A stretch of 10,336 nucleotides of DNA from positions 5,619 to 15,954 of the forward strand of contig DKWG01000054.1 of NCBI GenBank assembly GCA_002491605.1, written 5' to 3'. The DNA comes from Ruminococcus sp. UBA7158 (GTDB lineage Bacteria; Bacillota; Clostridia; Oscillospirales; Ruminococcaceae). Shown here one piece after another: positions 1-6,935 of this stretch. Numbering within the stretch: position 1 is the first letter of the stretch; each line of letters opens with the position of its first letter. The position numbers were made by a program, and so were the translations under genes. A model generated the notes under the pieces. The model did not search any database. It worked only from the letters and a program-made list of their open reading frames with translations, and was not told the DNA's origin.

Positions 1-162
1 CCTCTGCCGGGTTCTCCGCCAGCCGCTTACGGAAGTATCATTATCATTCTGACTGTCATTGCCAAGCTCGGTAGCAATCCGAGTTTCAGGACGGGGGTTC
101 TCGCTCATTCTCAAATAAGAGAGGTTGTGGCGTACCCTCCTTCGGGCTATCATCAGAAATAA
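1..162. other. undecided open frame at window edge, readable on both strands
   Basis: The first 162 bases are open in two opposed frames and I cannot decide between them. On the minus strand a frame runs from an ATG at 153 (with a second ATG at 108) to the window edge without a stop. It gives a hydrophilic peptide that includes ENPRPETRIATELGNDSQ. On the plus strand a frame is open from base 1 to a TAA at 160-162, and a terminator-like hairpin follows at 211-234, which would suit a gene entering from the left. The minus-strand ATG at 153 lacks a well-spaced Shine-Dalgarno sequence. An AGGAGG-like stretch near 138-143 lies too far from the ATG at 108 to decide the start. I recognise no family in either reading. 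Given the neighbouring small gene and the repeats, a piece of mobile-element sequence is the simplest guess. Confidence 0.25.
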
Positions 163-210
163 AGTCCTTAGTGCCTGTATATTCAGTTGTCAAAATGCAG
201 CGAAGGGAGG

Positions 211-234
211 CACTCCGTTTAGGAGTGGTTTTTT
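211..234 (+). terminator. short intrinsic terminator-like hairpin
   Basis: CACTCC (211-216) and GGAGTG (222-227) form a perfect 6-bp stem around a 5-nt loop. A G and six T residues follow (228-234). This is the expected layout of a plus-strand rho-independent terminator. It lies about 50 nt after the stop of the plus-strand open frame that enters from the left edge. The stem is short, so it could be weak or coincidental. Confidence 0.4.
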
Positions 235-315
235 AACCCCTTCACTTGTTCCCACTGAGAGACACGCTTTGGGGACTCTGTTTTGAAATTTTTTCAAAAA
301 AATTTTTCAGAACGC

Positions 316-357
316 AAAAAAGCCGCCTGCTTCTCAAATAAGAGAAACAAGCGGCTT
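316..357 (-). terminator. intrinsic terminator of the 59-aa gene
   Basis: AAGCCGC (320-326) pairs with GCGGCTT (351-357), and an inner TTCTC/GAGAA pair (331-335 / 342-346) extends the hairpin. Read on the minus strand, the stem is followed directly by a run of six T residues (complement of 316-321). It starts 12 nt after the stop codon of the small minus-strand gene at 370-549, so the assignment is good. Confidence 0.75.
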
Positions 358-369
358 AACCTATCTTAT

Positions 370-549
370 TCAAATGTAATGCACAGCAAGGCGTTTCTTT
401 CGAGCCTTCGTAAGTTTTATAAGTATATCGTCTACTGCGTCGGTATATCTGCCTTGTGCTATAAGGCTGTTTTTGAGTTCAATTAAAGCACCTATGACCT
501 GAGTGCGTTCCTGCTCGGTTAAATATATATGAAAATTCTTTTGCTTCAT
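370..549 (-). CDS. 59-aa hypothetical protein, likely mobile-element associated
   Basis: This is a complete small gene of 59 codons, beginning MKQKNFHIYLTEQER and ending RLAVHYI. The start is well supported: an AGGAGG ribosome binding site (complement of 558-563) lies 8 nt upstream of the ATG, and a TATAAT -10 box lies at 573-578. A clean intrinsic terminator follows the stop. The protein is hydrophilic and mixed-charge, with a probable helix in the middle (ERTQVIGALIELKNSLIAQG), a motif GRYTDAVDDILIKL, and a basic stretch (KARKKR) near the C-terminus. From memory it resembles short proteins encoded in integrative and mobilizable elements of gut Clostridia. That resemblance was not tested here, and no biochemical function is known to me. 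The basic tail would allow nucleic-acid binding, which is only a guess. The gene sits among repeats that look like the end of such an element. Confidence 0.75.
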   Translation of the reverse strand: MKQKNFHIYLTEQERTQVIGALIELKNSLIAQGRYTDAVDDILIKLTKARKKRLAVHYI

Positions 550-572
550 CTAACGCACCTCCTGACATCTTC

Positions 573-578
573 ATTATA
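573..578 (-). promoter_or_regulatory. -10 box for the 59-aa gene
   Basis: A perfect TATAAT on the minus strand lies 23 nt upstream of the ATG at 549. It would give a very short leader that just includes the AGGAGG site. No good -35 hexamer lies 16-18 nt further upstream; the region is T-rich (TTTTCT). The promoter is therefore either weak or activator-dependent. Confidence 0.5.
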
Positions 579-617
579 CGAAAATACAGAAATCAGAAAA
601 GGATACGATTTTCAGAC

Positions 618-652
618 AAAAAATAGAGCCTCAACCGTAAGATTGAAGCTCT
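618..652 (-). terminator. intrinsic terminator, probably for the greA-lysS transcript
   Basis: Stem arms at 625-634 and 643-652 enclose an 8-nt loop. In the minus-strand RNA the stem is 10 bp with one G-U pair, whereas the plus-strand RNA would have a C-A mismatch at that position. Six T residues (complement of 618-623) follow on the minus strand after one A. Both facts favour minus-strand function. It is the first convincing terminator downstream of lysS, about 275 nt past its stop. It also lies just upstream of the 59-aa gene and so would insulate that gene from read-through. Confidence 0.7.
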
Positions 653-659
653 GTTTTCG

Positions 660-859
660 TTGTCGTAAATAACTCGGATTTTCCTGTCGTAAACGACTGC
701 GGACACCCATTTCACAAGGCTTTTTTGCCGCTTTTACGATGTAGCCACTACAATGAAGCCACTGGATTAACGATTTTCGATTCACGGTGTTTACGACAGC
801 GATTTGTCGTAAAAATCCGCCTTTGTCCTCGAAGTCATTTGTCGTAAATTTGTCGTAAA
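660..859. repeat. cluster of TTTGTCGTAAA repeats
   Basis: The 9-mer TGTCGTAAA occurs at 661-669, 685-693, 805-813, 840-848 and 851-859 in plus orientation, and as TTTACGACA at 790-798 in inverse orientation. The last two plus copies are back-to-back 11-mers, TTTGTCGTAAA at 838-848 and 849-859. The copy at 685 extends into a small palindrome, GTCGT-AA-ACGAC (686-697). Six copies in 200 bp of otherwise noncoding DNA is far above chance. The arrangement resembles binding-site arrays such as integrase arm sites, iterons, or sites for an element-encoded regulator. None of these can be chosen from the sequence alone. Confidence 0.8.
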
Positions 860-891
860 CCCCTTTTTTCGGGGTAAATTTGGATTAACGA
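763..891. repeat. 11-bp direct repeat pair TGGATTAACGA
   Basis: TGGATTAACGA occurs at 763-773 and again at 881-891, 118 bp apart in the same orientation. The pair brackets the inverted repeat and the tandem 11-mers. The second copy ends 35 bp before the lysS stop codon. The pair could be part of a recombination site or a second class of protein-binding site. Confidence 0.5.
790..813. repeat. 9-bp perfect inverted repeat inside the cluster
   Basis: TTTACGACA (790-798) and TGTCGTAAA (805-813) are perfect reverse complements separated by 6 nt. This is the only place where two copies of the repeat unit face each other. It would suit a dimeric DNA-binding protein, or could form a hairpin. No T-tract follows on either strand, so it is not a terminator. 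Confidence 0.65.
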
Positions 892-926
892 AACCCGGCA
901 AAACCTATCAAAACCCCGTTATTTCC

Positions 927-2510
927 TTAGTTTTCGTTCGGGAGAGGCTTCATTGTCGGGAACAGCAAAACATCCCTGATTGAAGCGCTGTCAGTCAGCA
1001 GCATGACAAGCCTGTCTACACCGAAGCCCAAGCCTCCCGTCGGGGGCAGACCGTATTCGAGGGCGGTTACATAGTCGTAGTCCACCTGTGCCTTGCTCTC
1101 GGGGTCAAGCTCCTTGCGCTGGTCAACCTGACGCTCAAAGCGCTCCTTCTGGTCAATCGGGTCGTTAAGCTCGCTGAATGCGTTTCCGAACTCTGTTGCG
1201 TTGATAAAGTACTCAAAGCGCTCTGTAAACGCAGGGTCGCTCGGCTTGCGCTTTGCAAGCGGACTTATCTCAACAGGGTAGTCATAGATAAATGTCGGCT
1301 GAATGAGGTTTTCTTCAACGTAAGCGTCGAAGAACTCAGCTAAGATTGCGCCCTTTGTCGGAACCTCAGGCAAAGCTACATGGTGCTCGTTGGCACAAGC
1401 TACAGCGTCTTCGTCGGTCTTCCAGTCGTTAAAGTCAACGCCTGAGTACTTCTTAACGGCTTCAACCATGGTGAGTCTTTCCCAGTGAGAAAGGTCTATG
1501 GTCTTGCCCTGATACTCAATTGTCAGAGTTCCGCAGACGTTTTGGGCAACCGTCTTCATCATCTCTTCAACCAAATCCATCATGCCGTGGAAATCTGTAT
1601 ACGCCTGATAAAGCTCAATTGTTGTAAACTCGGGGTTATGCTTGGTGTCCATGCCTTCGTTTCTGAAAATACGTCCGACCTCGTAAACCCTGTCCATTCC
1701 GCCGACAACCAAACGCTTTAAGTAAAGCTCTGTTTCTATTCTCAAAACCATGTCCATATTAAGGGCATTGTGATGTGTCAAAAACGGTCTTGCGGAAGCA
1801 CCTATTTCAAACGGAGTCAAAATAGGAGTATCAACCTCCAAAAAGCCCTTTGAATCAAGGTATGCTCTTAGCTCACGCATTATCTGACTGCGCTTTCTGA
1901 AGGTATCCTTTACCTCGGGGCTGACGATGAGGTCAACATACCTCTGGCGGTAGCGGGTGTCTCTGTCCTTAAGTCCGTGCCACTTTTCGGGCAGGGGAAT
2001 AAGCGACTTGGAAAGAAGGGTAATCTTTCTTGCATGAATGGAGATTTCTCCTCTTCTTGTTCTGAATACAAAGCCATCTATGCCGACAATGTCGCCGATA
2101 TCCCACTTTTTAAACTCTGCAAAGGATTCCTCGCCGATATCGTTCATCCTGACATAGCACTGCATTCTTCCCGACACATCCTGAATGTCGATGAAGTTTG
2201 CCTTGCCCATGTCTCTCCAGCTCATTATTCTGCCTGCAATGCTGAAATTGACAGCCTTTATGGCTTCGATTGCCTCGTTGAGCTTTTCGGCGTCGTCGCC
2301 GCAGGCGTCCTTGGCTTTTTGCTCCTCGGCTTCGTAGTATGCTCTTAAATCCTGAGTTGTGGTGTTGAAATCAAACTTTGTTATCTCGAACGGATTCTTG
2401 CCCTCCTGCTTTAATGCGTCGAGCTTGTCCATTCTTATCTTGATGAGCGAGTTTAATTCTTCGCTCGACATCTCCTCTTCCGAGGGGTTCATTAAAATTT
2501 CGTCAGCCAT
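927..2510 (-). CDS. lysS: lysyl-tRNA synthetase, class II
   Basis: LysS charges tRNA-Lys with lysine in the cytoplasm, using ATP. I take the ATG at 2510 (MADEILMNPSEE, 527 aa) rather than the ATG at 2537, because an AAAGGAA site (2521-2527) lies 10 nt upstream of it. The N-terminal OB-fold anticodon-binding domain spans about residues 88-165 (SIAGRIMSWRDMGKANF). The class II catalytic domain follows: motif 1 around 218-233, motif 2 with RIFRNEGMDTKHNPEFT at 280-296, and motif 3 with GLGFGVDRL at 493-501, followed by RDVLLFP. All signature residues are present and the C-terminus KPLPNEN is intact. About 20 extra, Glu/Lys/Ala-rich residues (about 58-85) precede the OB fold. It is the second gene of a greA-lysS unit, 60 nt after greA, a pairing common in Firmicutes. 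Confidence 0.97.
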   Translation of the reverse strand: MADEILMNPSEEEMSSEELNSLIKIRMDKLDALKQEGKNPFEITKFDFNTTTQDLRAYYEAEEQKAKDACGDDAEKLNEAIEAIKAVNFSIAGRIMSWRDMGKANFIDIQDVSGRMQCYVRMNDIGEESFAEFKKWDIGDIVGIDGFVFRTRRGEISIHARKITLLSKSLIPLPEKWHGLKDRDTRYRQRYVDLIVSPEVKDTFRKRSQIMRELRAYLDSKGFLEVDTPILTPFEIGASARPFLTHHNALNMDMVLRIETELYLKRLVVGGMDRVYEVGRIFRNEGMDTKHNPEFTTIELYQAYTDFHGMMDLVEEMMKTVAQNVCGTLTIEYQGKTIDLSHWERLTMVEAVKKYSGVDFNDWKTDEDAVACANEHHVALPEVPTKGAILAEFFDAYVEENLIQPTFIYDYPVEISPLAKRKPSDPAFTERFEYFINATEFGNAFSELNDPIDQKERFERQVDQRKELDPESKAQVDYDYVTALEYGLPPTGGLGFGVDRLVMLLTDSASIRDVLLFPTMKPLPNEN

Positions 2511-2570
2511 CTTAATGTCATTCCTTTCCGGGCGCAAGCCTGACTTTTCTGCGCCTGCTTTCAGCGATGG

Positions 2571-3047
2571 TTACTTGTCTATATTCAAAACTTCAAACTT
2601 AAGTGTTCCCGACGGAACTTCAACCTCGAAAATATCTCCGACCTTTTTCTTAAGGCAAGCCTTGCCGATAGGCGATTCATCGGAAATCTTGTTGTTGTCG
2701 GGGTCTGATTCGGTCGAACCTACTATCTGATACTCTAAAATTTCATCAAGCTCGAAGTCCTTGAGCTTTACAAATGAGCCTATGCCCACTTCATCTAAGG
2801 ACAGACTGCCGTCGTCAACAATAATGGCGTTGGCAATAACAACTTCAAGGTCTGCAATCTGAGCTTCAAGCAAGCCCTGCTCATTTTTTGCTTCATCATA
2901 TTCTGCGTTTTCCGAAAGGTCACCGTATGAACGAGCTTCTTTGAGCTTGTCGGCTACCTCTTTACGTCTTATAGTTACTAAATATTCAAGCTCTTCCTGA
3001 AGCTTTTGGAATCCCTCGCGCGACATTGTCGTTGCTTTTATAGCCAT
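2571..3047 (-). CDS. greA: transcription elongation factor GreA
   Basis: GreA binds the secondary channel of RNA polymerase and stimulates cleavage of backtracked transcripts. The 158-aa length is the usual one. The N-terminal coiled coil (about residues 8-75) carries the tip motif GDLSENAEY, with the acidic residues D43 and E46 that help place the catalytic Mg2+. The C-terminal globular FKBP-like domain follows (about 85-158) with SPIGKACLKKKVGD. The start at 3047 is firm, with GGAGG (3057-3061) 9 nt upstream. It is the first gene of the greA-lysS operon and has a consensus sigma-A promoter at 3131-3159. Nothing is missing or unusual. Confidence 0.97.
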   Translation of the reverse strand: MAIKATTMSREGFQKLQEELEYLVTIRRKEVADKLKEARSYGDLSENAEYDEAKNEQGLLEAQIADLEVVIANAIIVDDGSLSLDEVGIGSFVKLKDFELDEILEYQIVGSTESDPDNNKISDESPIGKACLKKKVGDIFEVEVPSGTLKFEVLNIDK

Positions 3048-3077
3048 TATTCAAGTCCTCCGGATAAAATATATATT

Positions 3078-3117
3078 TACGGTGTCGGCAAGTCACAAAT
3101 CGCACAAACGCACCGTA
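3078..3117 (-). other. hairpin in the greA leader
   Basis: TACGGTG (3078-3084) and CACCGTA (3111-3117) form a 7-bp stem with a 26-nt loop, inside the approximately 77-nt leader between the promoter and the greA ATG. There is no T-run and no overlap with the ribosome binding site, so it is neither an attenuator nor an obvious RBS sequestrator. It could stabilise the mRNA or be incidental. Confidence 0.3.
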
Positions 3118-3130
3118 TTCTTAAATTAAT

Positions 3131-3159
3131 ATTATACAGTTTTTTGAATGACGTGTCAA
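3131..3159 (-). promoter_or_regulatory. consensus sigma-A promoter of greA-lysS
   Basis: On the minus strand a perfect -35 TTGACA (3154-3159) and a perfect -10 TATAAT (3131-3136) are separated by exactly 17 bp. Transcription would start near 3124 and give a leader of about 77 nt before greA. The full consensus match implies strong, constitutive housekeeping expression. Confidence 0.9.
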
Positions 3160-3297
3160 GGCTGATTTCCTTGAAAAAGGTCATATAAGGCTTTTTGGAA
3201 TCAGTACTAATCCTACACACTACAGTGAATGCCTTTGGGATGATTAAAAGGCAAGCGAAAGAAGCCTAAGTAAATCATGAATAAATATATATGTACC

Positions 3298-4143
3298 CTA
3301 CTTTTTAAAGAACAGCACTCCTAAGCAGCAGGGGCCGCAATGGCTTGAAACCGTGCATCCGGCATATGTCTCAAGAATTTCATCAAACGGCTGAAGCTCC
3401 TTTACAAGCTCTTTGACCTTCGCAACAAGCTCATCCGGGACATGGGAATGGGTTATAAAAATCCTTTTGGTGTCTATATCATCTCTGCCCTGAAGCCGTC
3501 CTCTGACGTAATCCGAAATTGATTTTTCCATCGAACCGCGATACTTTTTGCCGACCGTCATTTTGCCGTTTATGACCTCAATCTCAGGGCGCAGCTTTAA
3601 AATATTTGCTCCGAGTGCAACTACGCTCGGACATCTTCCGCCCTTTTGCAAATAGTTCAGCGTTTGCAGAACGAAGCTGACGTCGAGCTTTTCCTTTATG
3701 CGGTTCAGCTCGTCTGCAATCTGCGCTGCCGGCAGGCCCTCCTGTGCCATCTCATGCGCTCTCATAACCAAATGACCGGAGCCGCTCGAAAGGTTTCTTG
3801 AGTCTATAACATATACGTTTTCCAGCTCGGACGCCGCAATGCAGGCGTTTTGATAGCAGGAGGAAAACTCGCTTGATATATTTATATGGATAACGCTCAT
3901 GCCCTGATCTGTGTACTTTTTAAAGGTATCGTAGTATTCCTGAACCGACATAGCCGAGGTTTTCGGCAAAACTCCCGTTTTGTCGACATATTCAAACACT
4001 CCGAACGGGTCTATGTCAACTCCGTCTCTTTTAAGCTCCTCTCCGACGTATACTCCCAAGGGCATGACCTCGGCGCCGCATCTTTCATACAGCTCGTCGG
4101 TGAGGTCGCAGGTTGAATCGCAGGTGATTTTTGTCTCAGACAT
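3298..4143 (-). CDS. DegV family protein (fatty-acid binding, FakB-like)
   Basis: The DegV/FakB family binds a single fatty acid. FakB members present it to the kinase FakA so that exogenous fatty acids enter phospholipid synthesis. The 281-aa length matches the family. Visible family features are the N-terminal strand TKITCDSTCDLTDEL (DSTCDL), the acyl-pocket motif KTSAMS (61-66), ISSEFSSCYQNA (89-100), the YLQKGGR segment (164-170), a pocket-closing region EVINGKMTVGKKYRG (189-203), and the C-terminal HCGP motif (268-271). The end is unusually cysteine-rich (HCGPCC). The start is secure: AAGGAGA lies about 8 nt upstream of the ATG. The gene follows the CotH gene by 53 nt on the same strand and is probably cotranscribed with it. 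No fakA is in view, so the physiological partner is unknown. No strong terminator follows the stop. Confidence 0.9.
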   Translation of the reverse strand: MSETKITCDSTCDLTDELYERCGAEVMPLGVYVGEELKRDGVDIDPFGVFEYVDKTGVLPKTSAMSVQEYYDTFKKYTDQGMSVIHINISSEFSSCYQNACIAASELENVYVIDSRNLSSGSGHLVMRAHEMAQEGLPAAQIADELNRIKEKLDVSFVLQTLNYLQKGGRCPSVVALGANILKLRPEIEVINGKMTVGKKYRGSMEKSISDYVRGRLQGRDDIDTKRIFITHSHVPDELVAKVKELVKELQPFDEILETYAGCTVSSHCGPCCLGVLFFKK

Positions 4144-4196
4144 ATAAGCATCTCCTTAATTATTTAAACTTGTTCTAAAGTATCGGATAAAGTTTA

Positions 4197-6701
4197 TTAC
4201 CATCCCCAGCCGCCGTGTTTTCCCCATGAGGGAAGCTCGGCATCAAGTGTTCTTTGCTTCGGGAACGGCGTTACGGCGGCATACCTACCGCTCGACTCAT
4301 CAAGCCTTAAAGCAGAGCCTTTAGCGGCGTCTCTTAAGTAAATTTCTTTTATTACATTGCCGTTTTCGCCTAAAAGCTTGAGCGTTTCACCCTCTTTAAG
4401 TGAAAATCCGCAGGTTATGCTGCCCAGAGCATCGTTTCTTGAATAGTTTTTGCAGACTATTTTCAGGGTTTTTCCGGGCTTGATTTCTGCCACCGGCAAA
4501 ACAAAGGCTTCGTTTGTGTCATTGTCGACAAAGGCAAGACCCTTTGTTGTGACGACCTGTGTACCCCTATTCTTCAAAACGATGTAGTCCTGCGCGCCCT
4601 TATAGGAGACCTCATAAATGTCAATGCCTGCCGACGCATTTTTAACAGACACTTCAATCTCAATGCTGTCGCCGTACAGCTCGTCGGATATAACCGTTTC
4701 GCTGTCATAAATCTTGACGCCGTTTATAACGAAGTATTCAAACTCATAGCCCTCGTCAGCCTGACAGCTTATCGGGATGCTAAGACCCTTGAAATATTCG
4801 CCGCTGTAGGCGTAGGTTTCGTCATATGTTATTGACGCTGTGTTGATTTTAACGGTTGCGTGCTCCGTCGGCTCGAAGCTTACCTTGTAGACCTGCTCGC
4901 TGTCGTATTCGGAGAACACGCTTGCAAGCTGTCTCTTAGCGGCGTACGGGCGCATTTTGATCCAGTCCTTGGCTTTTTTAAGCTCTCCGGATACGCTCCA
5001 TGTCGACGCTCTGCCCTCGTTGGCGGCTGCGACAAGTTCGTGAAGTCTGAGCGTGTGCATCTCGTCAAGCTTATCGCCCACCTTATAGCCCTCATAGTAA
5101 TAGTTCATCATGTCAAACATTATTGAAATGAATTTTTCCTTGACGTCCTGCCGCTTGCACATTGAAATCAAAAGGTCGCTGCGGCGATACTTTTCGCCGT
5201 CGTCATGGACGTCTAAATCCCAGTCGACGGGCTGGCGGTTAAAATATGTCTCATTAAACAGATATGCTATGTGGCGCTCCAGGAAGTCGGTATTGTACAG
5301 ACCGAGGCTGAAATCGGTGTCAAACAGCATAAAGCGCCATCTGCCGTCGAAGCGTTCGTCATTTGAAGCAAGAGACGTATCGCCTGAAACATATCTATAT
5401 GCCTTGTAGTTGTTATTAGGCCAGTCGCCGTTTCCTATATAGGAATTAAGCGCATAGTAGGTCAAGAAGTTGTCGATATCCAGCAGCTGCTCAAGCTCGG
5501 CAAACGTAGCGTCGTCGGTCAAGTCCTTATAGGCATATGAATACATCTTCTCCCAGTCCGCCTTTGCTATGTCGGAGCGTTCGCTGTCGGGGTCGTCCTT
5601 AATCATGTACTCACAGCCCTTTACAATGTCCCAAGTGCCGTCTGTGACGTTGTATTTATGGTCCAGCCAGTCCTGAGAGAACACCTCCTGACACCATGCA
5701 AAGCCGTAGTACTCGCCGTTCAAGAATACTGCGGCAGGGCGGGAGTGCTTAGCGTCAACATCGGCGTCCATTGCAAGATACGACATTGTGTCGTCACGGG
5801 CAAAGAGCGCACCGTTGTCGTTTGCGCAGGCTCTTAATGAAAGCTTCTTCTGCGACTTAAGCTTATCGCCGTTTGAATCGACGGCGTCGGGGAAGAACTC
5901 ATAGCGGAAGCGGTTGTTGACCTCGTCATACTCGCTTCTTGCATAGAATCTTAAATTCTTCTGGTCGTTGGCTCTTGACCATCCGCCGAAAATTCTCATT
6001 CCGCATTTTTGCGAGATAACGCAGGTTCCGTCGTATTCATATACCTCTAAATAAGCAGGACGCTCGCCCTGCATACCCCTTTGGTTCCAGTTTGCAGGGT
6101 CTGTCGGCTGAATCTGCTTTGTCGGATTTGTCGCAAGGTAATCGTCACGCATTTTGCCGAGGATAAAGATTCCATCCTCATAGTTATAAAGCATATCCGG
6201 GTCAATCGTAACGGAAAATACCAAGCAGTCAAAGCGGCTTGCTATATCTGCGTCCACAAAGTAGCTTCTTGTGACCGGCTCGGAAAAGCTTCCGTCCTCA
6301 TACACGGCGCAGGCGGTTATAGAGTAAGGGGAGCAGCCCTTATCGCTGCTTGCCCTTAGGTTTATGCCGTCCATATAGGGCTTGCCGTCTGTCCTCGGGT
6401 CGTCGCCGTTTTTTGTGTACAGAATTTTTACGGCGTTTTCAGCGGAAAGATAAAGCTTTTCGCCGCTTGAATAAAAGCCGCAATCCAAAGAGAATTTGAC
6501 CGGAGACGAATTGGTAGAGCCGATTTTTTCCGGCGGCAGAGCGCCTGCATCAAGCTCGTCTGCCGTGACGGATTTTACGGGCGTGGGATGAAATGTCACC
6601 CAGCGTTCGGCTGAAAGGGTTATTACAACAGCAAGTATAAACAAGGCGGCAACGGCAATGATCACTACCGCTTTTATTTTGTTGCTTGATCGTTCGGACA
6701 T
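4197..6701 (-). CDS. membrane-anchored CotH kinase family protein with added domains
   Basis: This is an 834-aa surface protein. After a short basic tail, residues 10-30 form one hydrophobic segment (signal anchor or uncleaved signal peptide), so the bulk is outside the membrane. Residues about 66-150 resemble a chitobiase/FN3-like domain (YTKNGDDPRTDGKPY). Residues about 155-590 are the CotH kinase-like domain, with GGWSRANDQKNLRFYAR (239-255), AVFLNGEYYGFAWCQEV (324-340), GNGDWPNNNYKAYR (423-436) and WRFMLFDTDFSLG (455-467), the D-x-D being the probable metal-binding part. A repeat-like beta domain (about 603-687) and a lamin-tail-like domain (about 690-805) follow, and the protein ends in WGKHGGWGW. 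Bacillus CotH phosphorylates spore-coat proteins; substrates of these anchored versions are not known. Start: AAAGGAAG precedes the ATG by 9 nt. The gene is divergent from the VTC/DUF4956 operon and carries degV behind it. Confidence 0.9.
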   Translation of the reverse strand: MSERSSNKIKAVVIIAVAALFILAVVITLSAERWVTFHPTPVKSVTADELDAGALPPEKIGSTNSSPVKFSLDCGFYSSGEKLYLSAENAVKILYTKNGDDPRTDGKPYMDGINLRASSDKGCSPYSITACAVYEDGSFSEPVTRSYFVDADIASRFDCLVFSVTIDPDMLYNYEDGIFILGKMRDDYLATNPTKQIQPTDPANWNQRGMQGERPAYLEVYEYDGTCVISQKCGMRIFGGWSRANDQKNLRFYARSEYDEVNNRFRYEFFPDAVDSNGDKLKSQKKLSLRACANDNGALFARDDTMSYLAMDADVDAKHSRPAAVFLNGEYYGFAWCQEVFSQDWLDHKYNVTDGTWDIVKGCEYMIKDDPDSERSDIAKADWEKMYSYAYKDLTDDATFAELEQLLDIDNFLTYYALNSYIGNGDWPNNNYKAYRYVSGDTSLASNDERFDGRWRFMLFDTDFSLGLYNTDFLERHIAYLFNETYFNRQPVDWDLDVHDDGEKYRRSDLLISMCKRQDVKEKFISIMFDMMNYYYEGYKVGDKLDEMHTLRLHELVAAANEGRASTWSVSGELKKAKDWIKMRPYAAKRQLASVFSEYDSEQVYKVSFEPTEHATVKINTASITYDETYAYSGEYFKGLSIPISCQADEGYEFEYFVINGVKIYDSETVISDELYGDSIEIEVSVKNASAGIDIYEVSYKGAQDYIVLKNRGTQVVTTKGLAFVDNDTNEAFVLPVAEIKPGKTLKIVCKNYSRNDALGSITCGFSLKEGETLKLLGENGNVIKEIYLRDAAKGSALRLDESSGRYAAVTPFPKQRTLDAELPSWGKHGGWGW

Positions 6702-6842
6702 ATGAAAATCTTCCTTTCCTGACAGGGCATAATAAGCTGAAAGCTCTTAATATCTATTGATAAAGCCTGTGCTTTACGCAAGGCGGCACGTCAGCCGACC
6801 GAAATAGGCTTCTTCTATGCTTTTATAAATTGCAGTGTATAT

Positions 6843-6871
6843 ATAATAGCAGATTTTTTGTGCGTTGTAAA
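6843..6871 (-). promoter_or_regulatory. promoter of the CotH-degV unit
   Basis: Minus-strand -35 TTTACA (6866-6871) and -10 TATTAT (6843-6848) are 17 bp apart, each one or two bases from the sigma-A consensus. Transcription from here gives a leader of about 135 nt before the ATG at 6701. It lies only 29 bp from the -35 of the opposed VTC promoter, so one regulator bound between them could act on both. Confidence 0.65.
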
Positions 6872-6900
6872 CAAATAATTATGTTTTTTGTTAAGAATGC

Positions 6901-6929
6901 TTGCAAGTGCTGCGTTAATGCTGTATACT
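6901..6929 (+). promoter_or_regulatory. promoter of the VTC-DUF4956 operon
   Basis: Plus-strand -35 TTGCAA (6901-6906) and -10 TATACT (6924-6929) are separated by 17 bp, a good sigma-A match. Transcription would start near 6936, leaving about 177 nt of untranslated leader before the VTC gene. It is back-to-back with the CotH promoter at 6843-6871. Confidence 0.65.
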
Positions 6930-6935
6930 CTATAG

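Noticed and set aside
283..486. 67-aa plus-strand frame across the small-gene region
   Set aside because: It overlaps the 59-aa minus-strand gene and its terminator. It has no ribosome binding site, whereas the minus-strand gene has RBS, -10 box and terminator.
859..875. ACCCC/GGGGT hairpin 52 nt downstream of lysS as its terminator
   Set aside because: The stem is only 5 bp and just three T residues follow on the minus strand. The hairpin at 618-652 is much stronger.
3190..3297. Terminator for degV
   Set aside because: Short inverted repeats such as GCCTTT/AAAGGC and AGGC/GCCT are present, but stems are 4-6 bp and T-runs are weak or misplaced. I see no convincing terminator.
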